Assembly (NCBI GenBank): GCA_902776645.1
Contig: CACYQT010000062.1
Coordinates: 1 to 32,095, forward strand
Reading direction: 5' to 3'
DNA length: 32,095 nucleotides
Source of the DNA: an uncultured bacterium
GTDB lineage: Bacteria; Verrucomicrobiota; Lentisphaeria; Oligosphaerales; Oligosphaeraceae
Shown piece by piece: positions 8,122-18,900 of this stretch. The translations under genes were made by a program, and so were the position numbers. The notes beneath the pieces were generated by a model. It saw only the letters and a program-made list of their open reading frames with translations. It had not been told where the DNA came from and searched no databases. How positions within the stretch are numbered: position 1 is the stretch's first letter; the number at the start of each line of letters is the position of its first letter.

Positions 8122-11100
8122 ATGAGATTGACAAAAAGATTCCGTTGCGTTGGTCTGGTGGTGATCAGCCTCCTGCTCGCAGGTCTGACTCTCTCTGCGC
8201 AGACTCAGAAGTGGAATTCAGAAGACTGGGATGACGACCTGGTGTTGGATTCCGTGGAAGACAGTTACGATGTGATGACAGGGGATTCCGAAAAGGATCC
8301 CTATATTCCTGGCAAACTGAATCCGCTTGTCGGACCGCTTGCTGCAAACCGCGCTCTCGTGTTGGGCGCCGTCCAGCCGAATGGCGTGAAACTTCCCGCC
8401 GCGACGCGTTTCATGCCGTCCAGTGACTGCTCCGTCGAATTCTGGTACAGCCCCGCCGCTTCTGCTTCATACGCGAACGGCACCTTGTTCGGCTATGTCG
8501 GCGACAAGAACAGCTACAGCATCGACGTGACGAACGGCGTTTTGTCCGTGAATATCGGCGGCACGAAGATCGGTTCCGCCAGTCTGTCGAGATACGCCAC
8601 GGTGTCGGCCGTCGCCGCGAATCCCCAGGACAACAATATCTGGAACTACATCGCCCTGACGTGGAAGTGCGAAGACAACAACACCTACACGGCGACTCTG
8701 TATCTGAACGGCGCCAGCGTCGCGACTCTGGGCTCGATTCCCGCCCCGGACGTCGATATCTCCAGCGAAGCCTTCATCGGCAAGGGGTGCGTCTCCGGTT
8801 ATATCGATGAATTCAGCTTCTGGAACAAGGCTTTGACCGCCAGCGAGATTTCCGCCGACTACAACAACGGCAACGGCAAGATCAGCTATTACGCAGAAGG
8901 CGACAAGCATGGCCTCGTCTGCTACTATCGTTTCGACGACGGCGGCGAATCCATTGAAGACTACGCCTATCTGCCGGACTTCGAAGCGGCTGCCGCTCTC
9001 GATCCGACCAAGACGGCTGAATTGGAGATGTTGACTGCCATGTTCCAGTATCGCGTCATGGCGGCCGACAACAATGTCCGCACGACGGCCATCTACAAAG
9101 ACGCCGCCAAGACGGAACTTATCCAGAAGGGCCAGCCCGTCTGGTTGACGAACTTGTCCGTCAGCATGGCCGAGCCGGAAATCCTCCGCACGAAGGAAGC
9201 CGATGTCGATTCCGATTATGACGGCTTCATCAACGATGGCGATACGGATCTTAGCAGCAAGAACATCTTCGCGCTGGTCCGCGTCAAAGGCGACGACGCC
9301 CTGAAGAACATCACGTTGCTGCAAGGCGGCAACTTCATCGTCTACGACGACCTCGGCCAGGCCCTGTGGGTCGTGAGGGGCTTTGACAAGAACGCCAAAC
9401 TGGACATACCACAACCAGTTTACGGCAACAACGATGTCACCTGCGCCAAATTCGCGGCCAATCTCTCCACCCCTGAAGTCGACTTCACCGATGGTATGGA
9501 CGATGACGGCGATGGCGTCATCGACGACACCTGCATCGCCAAAGGCAATCTGGCGGCGGCCGTCAAACCCGCCATCAGCGATGCTGATGACGACGGCATC
9601 GTCGACAACGATGAAAGCAAGGGCATCGATCCTCTCTGCAAGGCGAAGATCACGAATCCCTACTATTCCACCAGCCCCTTGTTCAACCGTGTCTTGGATT
9701 TGACGGATACGGGTACGCGCTATGCTTCCCCCGAAGCGAACTACGGTGTCAACAACATGAACAGCAATGGCTTCACGCTGGAAATGTGGTACAAGCTGGC
9801 CGAGAAGCCCGATGGCTCCGCCGTCAAATATCCCTTGATCTACAAGACGAATGTCAAGCCGACGCTCCCCGGTGACTTCTGGTTCGGTTTCGAACAGGAC
9901 GAGGAGGACGGCAACAAATACAAGCTGACGGTTAAATATCGCCAGATCGCCAATTCCACGCTGTCCGAAGCGGTCGCTCGCTATACGCTGAACGACGTGG
10001 ATCTGCTTGATCCTGAACTCGGATGGATTCATGCCGCTGTTACGGTCACGGCGGATACGATCAACACGGACGCCATGAAGGTCAATTTCGTCGTGTACGC
10101 CAATGGGCTGGAATACAAATCCACCGCCGCCCAGATCACGGGCACGGCAGGTACGTCCTCCGGTATTCTCCACAGCGTGCCCAGCAATGGCAAGCTGATC
10201 ATCGGTTCCACGAAGAGCGCTGAAAGCCTGAAGATGTTCGTGGATGAAGTCCGCGTCTGGAACGGCGTCCGCACCGCTGCGGAACTCGCCGCCAACCGCA
10301 ACATGTTCCTGGTCACCATTCCCTCCACTTTGACAACCTACTATCGTTTCGACGATGGCGCGAATGTCAGCGGTCGCAACACCATTCAGGACTTTGTAGC
10401 CAATCTGGCCGGCACGACGTCCGCCGCCACCGACGCAGCGCTTCTCGGCAAAGCCAAACTCACCACACTGGATTCCGGCAAGGAAGGCGATGAGACGTTT
10501 GCTTATTTGAGCGCCGATACGGACAACGACAAGATTCCGGACTTCTGGGAAATCGCCGCGTTCCAGTCAACGACTACCTACGCGATCAGCTCCGGCGTCC
10601 ATGAGAACATTCTGGCGGTGGCCGGCTCTGGCAGCGTCGACAGCTACACGGATTATGACGGCGATGGTCTTAACGACTTCTACGAATACCGCTCCGGCCA
10701 CGATCCTCTGGTCGATGACACGAATGCCGTTACCTATAATGAAAAGACCGGTGCCTATGAAAAGGATTTGACCGAATATGACGGCGATGGCGACGGCTTG
10801 ACCCTCCTGCTCGAGCAGAAGAACGGTACGGACCCGAATGAATACGATGAGAACGACGGCGGCGTCGTTATCGACAAGACTGGCGATACGGACGACGACG
10901 GTATTTCGAACTACGATGAAGAGCATAACGCGGCTCCTTCCGGCAAGCTGGATTCACTCAGCCCGCTGGTCTGGCGCGCTTTGAGAGCTGGCGGCACGGA
11001 AGCGGATGCGCTGATCGTCAAGGAAATCGACGGCGACCGCGTCCTCGGCGTTGACAGCACGAATGCGTTACTGACGCAGAACTGGACGTTGGAGACATGG

Positions 11101-12921
11101 TTCCTGCTGACGGATGCCTCCAAGAACACCGGTTCCTTCATCAAACGCGTTGGCGCGAACGGCACCTACTTTGATTTCGGTTTGAAGGAAGGCCGTCCGT
11201 ATGCCCGCGCCTCCATGTCCACCTCCTGGATGGAGAACGGCGAATCGACGAACATGCTGGAAATCTGCCCCGAAAACGGCAGTGCCATCGGCACGAACGT
11301 GTGGGTGCACTACGCGGCTGTTTGGAATGCGCGCCAGCGTTGCCTGTCCTTGTATTTGAACGGCACGTTCACTGGTTCCAAGTATTGCGTCTCCGCCCCG
11401 CTGATCAACGGCGGCACGGTGGACGGCTTCACGACCACCATTCTGGGCGACTATGACGGCTCCTATCTGGCCGGTTACATCGACGATGTCCGTATCTGGG
11501 TTGACACGGAGGATGGCAAAGTCGGTATGCGCATGCCTCGCCAGATCAAAGAATGGATGAGTAAGGCCCTGCCAGTTGCTTCCGCGGATCCTAGCACCTT
11601 AGCCCTCAATCTTGAAAATACGGCCGCCGCATACTATCGCTTCGACGACGGCGGCACGACCATTCAGGACTTCACCTATGTGCTCTCCGACGAAATCGCC
11701 AACAATTGGCTGCATTCGCCTGAGACTGCGGACGCTGAGAACCGTATGCTCTCCAGCTGGTCCGATGAACATGGCGACGACAAGACCGGCGAATTCTACG
11801 CCACCAGCAATGTCGCGCAACGCGCTGTCAATATGAACGGCGGCGGCAATTCCGACTTCGACCCGATCCCCGATGGCTGGCAGCAGCTCTACTGGCCGAA
11901 CGATGTCGGCAGCTACTATGATCTGAATCTGAATTACCTTGGCATCATGACGACTGTTCCGCAGGCTTATCCGGCCGAAGGCAGTTATTTCGTCGATCCT
12001 CTGACGGGCGGCGTCATCAGCAACGGTGCATCCCATCAGGCTGGTCCGCGTGCCGGTTTCCTGTACTTCACCGATTTGTTCTTTGACGACATCAGCAACA
12101 TTGATTCCGTCAACTTCTCCTGCCAGCTCGGCAATGCCGTTTGCGCGGGCACGAATGACGGCAATCTGAATGAAATCTGGGTCTTTGTCAACGGCAAGCG
12201 CGTCGGCTATTCTTCCTCCTCCAGCGGCAAGCCCGGAGAGGACATCGCCACGAGCATGAATACGCAGTTGAACGGACAGGCCGCCAAGGGCGGACTTGCC
12301 TACTATGCCTCCGGCACGACGACCAGCTACCCGAGCATCAGCGCGGATCTCAAGGCCGCGATGGTCAAAGGCCGCAACCGCATCGTCATCCGCACGAACC
12401 ACCATCATGCCTCCGATTCAACTTGTACGTCCCATGACCATAACTACAATTTCTATGCCAAGATCCGTGTGAACGGCCGTACGCCGGACAACTACCTTGG
12501 CCATGTCAAATGGTTCTTCTGCCGTCAGTCCGACAGCCGTTATTCCATGGGCAGCATTTCCCAGACGCAGCCTTATCAGGAGGATGCTGAACATTGCCAT
12601 GCCAAGGAAACGGACGGTACGGATCTCCGCTACTTCTGGTTCGAAAAGAACTACGGCATCCAGGCTTGGGGCTATGACCAGGATCCTGATGGCGACGGTT
12701 TGACCAACTGGACGGAATATCTTGCCAACACGAATCCGCTCTCCAAGGTCAATGGTGCCGAATTGATGGATGACGGTGAACATGATGCCGATGGAACCTT
12801 GGTACGTTCCCGAACGAAATCGATACGGATGATGACGGAATCAGCGACTATGAGGAAAACACGAAGGGCTACAGCCCGCTGGATTCCACAAGCCGCCCGA
12901 ACTGGATCAACAAGGCTCTGA
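8122..12921 (+). CDS. Giant LamG/TSP3 secreted protein, N-terminal part (before the frame break)
   Basis: ATG 8122 has a good ribosome binding site and encodes a Sec signal peptide: basic MRLTKRFR, a hydrophobic stretch, then probable cleavage after TLSA (residue 26). Three LamG-type jelly rolls follow at about 8340-8990, 9680-10440 and 10960-11740. Each ends with a YYRFDDG motif. They alternate with acidic thrombospondin-3-like calcium repeats of the DxDxDG(I/L)xDxxE type. A further beta-sandwich (11935-12480) resembles galactose-binding domains and carries a His-rich stretch. The last sensible residues are near 12,800. After that the frame gives a basic Arg/Thr-rich tail ending at 12921 that does not fit the family, while the -1 frame continues the normal repeat. 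I therefore read this as the first 1,560 or so residues of one protein that continues to 25088. The probable location is outside the cell. Confidence 0.88.
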   Translation: MRLTKRFRCVGLVVISLLLAGLTLSAQTQKWNSEDWDDDLVLDSVEDSYDVMTGDSEKDPYIPGKLNPLVGPLAANRALVLGAVQPNGVKLPAATRFMPSSDCSVEFWYSPAASASYANGTLFGYVGDKNSYSIDVTNGVLSVNIGGTKIGSASLSRYATVSAVAANPQDNNIWNYIALTWKCEDNNTYTATLYLNGASVATLGSIPAPDVDISSEAFIGKGCVSGYIDEFSFWNKALTASEISADYNNGNGKISYYAEGDKHGLVCYYRFDDGGESIEDYAYLPDFEAAAALDPTKTAELEMLTAMFQYRVMAADNNVRTTAIYKDAAKTELIQKGQPVWLTNLSVSMAEPEILRTKEADVDSDYDGFINDGDTDLSSKNIFALVRVKGDDALKNITLLQGGNFIVYDDLGQALWVVRGFDKNAKLDIPQPVYGNNDVTCAKFAANLSTPEVDFTDGMDDDGDGVIDDTCIAKGNLAAAVKPAISDADDDGIVDNDESKGIDPLCKAKITNPYYSTSPLFNRVLDLTDTGTRYASPEANYGVNNMNSNGFTLEMWYKLAEKPDGSAVKYPLIYKTNVKPTLPGDFWFGFEQDEEDGNKYKLTVKYRQIANSTLSEAVARYTLNDVDLLDPELGWIHAAVTVTADTINTDAMKVNFVVYANGLEYKSTAAQITGTAGTSSGILHSVPSNGKLIIGSTKSAESLKMFVDEVRVWNGVRTAAELAANRNMFLVTIPSTLTTYYRFDDGANVSGRNTIQDFVANLAGTTSAATDAALLGKAKLTTLDSGKEGDETFAYLSADTDNDKIPDFWEIAAFQSTTTYAISSGVHENILAVAGSGSVDSYTDYDGDGLNDFYEYRSGHDPLVDDTNAVTYNEKTGAYEKDLTEYDGDGDGLTLLLEQKNGTDPNEYDENDGGVVIDKTGDTDDDGISNYDEEHNAAPSGKLDSLSPLVWRALRAGGTEADALIVKEIDGDRVLGVDSTNALLTQNWTLETWFLLTDASKNTGSFIKRVGANGTYFDFGLKEGRPYARASMSTSWMENGESTNMLEICPENGSAIGTNVWVHYAAVWNARQRCLSLYLNGTFTGSKYCVSAPLINGGTVDGFTTTILGDYDGSYLAGYIDDVRIWVDTEDGKVGMRMPRQIKEWMSKALPVASADPSTLALNLENTAAAYYRFDDGGTTIQDFTYVLSDEIANNWLHSPETADAENRMLSSWSDEHGDDKTGEFYATSNVAQRAVNMNGGGNSDFDPIPDGWQQLYWPNDVGSYYDLNLNYLGIMTTVPQAYPAEGSYFVDPLTGGVISNGASHQAGPRAGFLYFTDLFFDDISNIDSVNFSCQLGNAVCAGTNDGNLNEIWVFVNGKRVGYSSSSSGKPGEDIATSMNTQLNGQAAKGGLAYYASGTTTSYPSISADLKAAMVKGRNRIVIRTNHHHASDSTCTSHDHNYNFYAKIRVNGRTPDNYLGHVKWFFCRQSDSRYSMGSISQTQPYQEDAEHCHAKETDGTDLRYFWFEKNYGIQAWGYDQDPDGDGLTNWTEYLANTNPLSKVNGAELMDDGEHDADGTLVRSRTKSIRMMTESATMRKTRRATARWIPQAARTGSTRL
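12786..12921 (+). other. Frame-break interval inside the 17-kb giant gene
   Basis: The continuation frame is open only after a TGA at 12783-12785, and the upstream frame stops at 12919-12921, so the break must lie in this interval. Protein sense places it at about 12799-12812. Upstream reads HDADGTLV. Downstream in the -1 frame reads FPNEIDTDDDGISDYEE, a standard calcium repeat. Restoring one base, for example a third T at TTCCC (12807-12811), makes a continuous protein. No X-XXY-YYZ slippery heptamer is seen there. The local sequence CGTTC-CC-GAACG (12805-12816) is a short inverted repeat. The cause could be a sequencing or assembly error, a genuine mutation, or rarely recoding. Confidence 0.85.
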
Positions 12922-15900
12922 AACTTGATGGTACCTACATCGTTTCCGTTCCTGAAGTCGGCGACATCATCGGACAGGATGACTTGAGCAAGTGGACGAT
13001 CGAAGCTTGGATCAAGCCTGACTTCTCCGACGGCAAGAAGAGCGAAGAAGACACCGTCGGTCGCAAGCAGGTCATCGTCCGCCGTACCGTCGGACGCTAT
13101 TCCGATAACGACGCCATTAACTACGAACTCGGTCTGACGGAAGAAGGTCTGCCGTATGCCGGTTTCACCGTTGTCAAAGATTTGAGCACGGGCGGCGTCC
13201 AGGTCGTTCCCGTCTATGCGACGATGACCGTCGCCGGCGGCTTCACGAAACTGGATGACGGCGCATGGACGCACATCGCCGCCACCTACACGCCGCTGAC
13301 CGTCTCCGAAAAGGATTCCTCCATCACCAACGGCAAGATTGAAATCTACATCAATGGTGCCTTGGCCTATACATTGAACAATGTCTCCGACATCGCCCCC
13401 ACTACGTATCGCGGCGTGGCCGGCCTGACCATCGGTGGTCCGCTTCCCGCGGAAGGCGAAAGCACCAGCGAGACGGATTATAGCGGTCTCATCGACAATC
13501 TGGCGATCTGGTCGTCAATCCGCACGGCGGAAGAAATCAAGGAGACCTTCACGAACGGTCTGACCAGCATCATCTCCAAGTCCGGCACGTTCACGTTCAA
13601 CTGCTGGAAGGTTGCGGTTCCGTTCCTGCGCACGAACGAAAACTTGCTCCACGCCTTCACGTTCGACGATGGCGGTGCGACGGTTGAGAACTACGCTTGG
13701 CAGCAGGATTGGTACAACGGTTTCGCGCACGCCATCCAGGCTCCGCTCAACAAGACCGTCGATGACATCACCACGATCGACGAAGTCCGCGACGCCAGCG
13801 ACTTGACGGACACGGACGGCGACGGCATGCCCGATGAATGGGAAGTGAAGTATGGCCTTGATCCGGAAGACGCCAGCGACGCCGATACCGATCTGGACAA
13901 TGACGGACTTACCAACCTGTATGAATATCTGGTCGGCACCGATCCGACGGTCGCCAACACGGAGAATCTGACGGATGTCGAAGGCGAAGACAAGCCCGCG
14001 ACCGTGAACGACGCGGATTGGGATCCCGACTGCGACGGCCTGACCAACTTCTATGAACAGCTCATCGGCTCGAACCCGATGGATCCTGACACGGATGACG
14101 ACGGTGTCGACGACGGCATCGAGTACTGGGACAACAAGACCAGCCCCATCCTGAGCATGAACCGCCTGGCCGATCCTGCGGATGCGAATTCCGACAATTT
14201 CGTCAACCGCTGCCTCGTTCTCGCGAACATCCAGAAGGGCAAGCAGAACGGCTTGAACATCCAGTTCACCGAAGATGAAGGTCTGGACAACATCGCCGCC
14301 TGGACGATTGAGACGTGGTTCCGCTTCGACGGTGCTGCGGAAGGTGTCAGCGGTGCGTTGATCCGCCGCAAGATCGGCAACAAGACTGGTTTCGAACTCG
14401 GCGTTGAAGACGCCATCCCGTATGTCAGATACACGACGGATCGCGGAACCGAAATCGAGAAGAAATACACGGCTGCCCTGCCGTCCGGCCAGTGGATCCA
14501 CTTGGCCTCGACATGGAATCCTGAAACCCGCAAGCTGATGCTGATCGTCGATGGCAGCTCCGCCGTCACGTACGAGCACAGCCAGGCGTCCGTTGACTAT
14601 CTGCCCGCCAACGCGGCCGGAACGTTCGCCATCGCGGCTCCCGCCGATTCGACGAAGGGCTGGGCCACCGGCATCTACATGGATGAAGTCCGCATCTGGA
14701 AGGTCGCACGCACGGTCCGCCAGATTGGCGAACAGATGGATGAACTCATCCAGACCGGCACGGCTGGTTTGGTCCGCTACTTCCGCTTCGACGACGGCGG
14801 CAAGTCCATTGAGGACTTCGCTCATCCCGGCTGGAAGAACGCCACCACATATGCGATTTCCGCAAACCGCTACAATGTCGGCGTTGTGAACGGAACGGCG
14901 GAATGGGTTACGGACGGTACGTTTGAAACGCCCGCCATCCGCGGCATTGACGACGCCGACGGCGACAACATGCCCGACTGGTTCGAACTCGTCTATATCG
15001 TCGACGATCCGAATGGCGATGAGGACGGCGACGGCCTGACCAACCTGTACGAATATCTCTGCGGCACCGATCCGACCGATACCACCACGAGTTTCGATGA
15101 CTACAATGCGACGGCTCCCGCCGGCGACATGTCCAACGGCGACAAGCAGTTCTTCGGCCTCGACCCGCGTCTGACCGACTCCGACGGCGACGGCATCTCC
15201 GATCTCGATGAAATCGAAGGCAATCTGGACGGCGCGTTCGCCCGTGCGGATATGGAAAGCTACTCCTCCGACCCGTTGAGCCCGCTCTCCACGAACGATC
15301 GCTACCTGAAGCATTTCGTCTTCTCCGGCAGCCCGATCGTCATCAAGAACCAGTCCGCCCACGCGATGGACAGCTGGACCGTGATGGCCACCGTCAAAGC
15401 CTCCTCCAAGGAGCCCGCGACCATCTTCAAACGCCAGGTCTCCGAACAGGGCGTCAACTTCGAACTCGGCTGGGGCTACAATGGCGAGCTCTACGCGAAG
15501 TTCGTCTCTATCAAGGGCGAAGAAATCATGGCTCCTGCCATGCTGAGCAGCAATCTGGTCATCGGTGATGACTGGACGAATCTCGCTGCGACCTATGACG
15601 CTGAGGAGCTGCTCTTGACACTGTATGTCAATGGCATGCCTGTTGCCGAAACGAAGAACACGAAGAAGGTCGCTTGCCCCGGCACGGGCGACGGCGTCTT
15701 CGGCGGCGAATACACGGGCGCCAAGTTCACGGTCGGTGAAAACTTCATCGGCAGCATGGACAGCATCCGCGTTTATCCGACGGCTCTCTCCGGCGAGCAG
15801 ATCGCCCGTGACTACACGGTGGCCGCGAATGTCAATGAAGGCAAAGCCGAACCGTACGGTGAAGGTGAAGCCAACTACACGACTTATGAGCCCGCTTACA

Positions 15901-18900
15901 GCATGTTGCGTTATGATCATGCCGCAGGACAATTGATTGTCAAGTTCAAGAACGTCCTGAGTGCCGCGGACATCCAGATGGTCAGTGACATGGTCGGTGC
16001 GACGACGGTCAAGGAGTTGAAACTGACGGGCGCCTACCTCGTCGAACTGCCTGAAAAGAATGATGTCCGTCTGGCGTCGGCCGTCGAGGACTACCGTTGG
16101 ATCGCCTCCGAGGAAATCGAATACGTTGTCCCGAACTATATCATGCCGTATACTGCAGTTCCGAATGACCAGTATTTCAACTTGCAGTGGGGTCTGACGA
16201 ATAATGGACAGGGCTCGTATTATGGTGGCGAAGGCGAGTGGCCGCAAATCCTAGGCAAGGCTGGTTGCGACATCAACGTGCAGCCTCTCTGGGATCTGGG
16301 CTTTACCGGTTCTCGCGAAGTCGTGGTCGCCATTATCGACAGTGGTGTCGAATACACGCATCCTGATCTGAAGAACAACATCCTCTACCGTGATGGCAAG
16401 TTGGTCGGTTACGACTTCTTCAACGACGATGACGATCCGTCTGACGATGTCGGCCATGGCACGCATTGCGCGGGTATCGTCGGCGCTGTCGGTAATAACA
16501 GCGTTGGCGTTACAGGCGTCAACTGGAATGTCAGCATCATGCCGCTGAAAGTCGGTGGTGCTGAAGGCGCAAGCACCGCTGCCATCATCGATGCTATTTC
16601 CTACGCCATCGAAAATGGTGCGACCATCGCGAACTGCAGTTATGGCAATTACTTCTATGACGAAGCTCAATACGACGCGATGCGCAAGGCTTTGGACTAC
16701 GGTCTGCTGTTCTGCTGCGCCGCCGGTAACGAGACTCGGAATCTCGATGAGACGCCATGCTATCCCGCTTGCTTCGATTTGCCCAACATCATCTCCGTCG
16801 CTGCAACGGATCCGAACGATGAACTGGCGCCGTTCTCCTGCTATGGTGCGAAGAGCGTCGATGTCGCCGCTCCTGGCTATGGTATCCTGAGCACTTATCC
16901 GGATAGTGCCTTGGCTGGCATGAGCGGCACGTCCATGGCGACGCCGATGGTCGTCGGTATCGCGGCTCTCTTGAAGTCCGCCATCCCGAGCGCCACGGCC
17001 ATGGATCTGAAGGAAGCCATCATCCAGGGTTGCGATTATGTCGATGCTCTGAAGGGCAAGGTCATTGCCAACGGCCGCGTCAATGTCTTCAACAGCTATG
17101 AGATCCTGGCTGGCCGTGACGCGGTTCTCTGCCTGCGCGCCAACGCCGTGTTCGGCGACAAGGCCTACGACCTGACGAAGATCGAACTTGGCGCGACTGC
17201 CAAGGGCGTGAACGGCAAGGCTCCTGAACTGGGCCGCTATCTGGCCGACGCCAGCGCGGTCGCCGTCGAACCGACGGCCTTCGAAGACTTCAAGTACTTC
17301 GCGGGCGATGCGGACGGCGATGGCATCGCCGATTGGCTGGAAGTCGCTCTCGGTCTCGATCCCAATGCTCCTGACGGTGCGTTGGATTATGACGCCGACG
17401 GCTTGACGAACTACTTCGAAGCCATGACGAATATGATCACGGCCGACGCCGCCTACGCGGGCGTCGCCCTCTCGCCGTGGAACGCCCAGACGAATGGCGC
17501 GGACCTCGACTACGATCTTACGAATGCCGCTCTCGGTGGCAAGCAGTACTCCTTCCTCCAGAACAACGGATTCCATCCGCTGACCGGCATCGGTGGCTAC
17601 GCTGACTGGAACCGTGACGACGACAAGTTCGTCGATACGGACGACAAGGAGACGAACGCCGGCAACCCGCTGTTCCCGTACGTCGCTCACGTCCTGAAAC
17701 TGACGGATGGCGCATATGTCGAACTGCCGAACCAGCCGCGCTTCGCGACGGAAGACGCCTGGAGCGTGGACGTCTGGGTTAAGATCAGCCAGGAAGACTA
17801 TGACAGCCGCTCGAACGGCTCGACGCGCGTCATCGTGAAACGTGAAATAGATGCCGATCTCGACGGTGTCTTCGAACTGGTCAACTACGAACTGGGTATC
17901 GAAGCCAAGGCTGCCGGATGGTATGCCTACGCCCTCTACACGACCGCCGCCAAGGCCGTCGTCAAGGTCGTCTCCACGACGAAGCTGCCCGCGGACGAAT
18001 GGACGCACATCGGCGCCGCCTTCAACGCGGAAGCCCGCAAGCTGATGATCGCTATCAATAATGGCGCCCCGAACCCGAAGAGCACCGCCACGGCCGTTCC
18101 CGCCGCGAAGATCGCGGGTATCTCCCGCGTCCGCATCGGCAGCGAAGAGCCCGGCAAGGGCTTCCTCGGCGAAATCGACGCGGTCCGCTTCTGGAACATC
18201 GCCAAGACTGACTTCAGCGACTACATGCAAGCTGACATGCTGACCATGTCCTCCACGCCGCTGTTGTCCATGGGCTTGGTCGCCTACTACATCTTCGACG
18301 ATGGCGGCGAGACCGCCCAGGACTTCGCGGTCGCGCTTGACGACTGGAACCTTGGCTGGATCAACGCCGGTCTCATGAACGGCGCCGAAATGATCGAAGG
18401 CGTCAGCCCCGTCACACCGTCCGAAAAGGACAGCGATGGCGACGGCATCCCGGATTGGTGGGAGAAGAAGTATGGTCTGAATCCTGAAGATCCCGCCGAT
18501 GCGGCTGAAGATCCCGACGGCGACGGCCTCACCAACCTCTATGAATATCTGACTGGCAACGACCCGTTCCAGGAAGACACGGACGGCAACGGCATCACGG
18601 ACGATTGGGAAGACTACGACGGCGACGGCCTCACCAACGGCGAGGAAGTCGTGTTCAGCACGCGTCCCGACGATCCCGACACGGATGATGACGGCTATAC
18701 CGATGCCTGCGAGACGGGTTATGACTGGTATGATGCGGAAGGCAACCAGGTGGAAGGTGTCGGCTATGACTATGGCGTCTCCGCGACGGCCTCCCTGTCC
18801 CAGCCGAACGCCACGATGACGTCGTTCGCCCTGAATTCCGACATCGCGAAAGTGTTCCGCATGAACGGCGAAAACCGCATGACGGTCGCCAACAACCGCT

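Noticed and set aside
7898..8134. Small minus-strand frame (78 aa) in the gap before the second giant gene
   Set aside because: It overlaps the sigma-54 promoter, leader and start region, is AT-rich and Lys/Phe-rich by composition, and has no ribosome binding site.
12799..12816. Programmed -1 ribosomal frameshift at the frame break
   Set aside because: No X-XXY-YYZ slippery heptamer in the right phase and no strong downstream hairpin seen by eye. A missing base explains it more simply, although recoding is not fully excluded.
12984..12986. TTG as a true start codon for the second half of the giant
   Set aside because: It falls inside a LamG domain whose first strands are encoded just upstream in the same frame, and there is no ribosome binding site or signal peptide.
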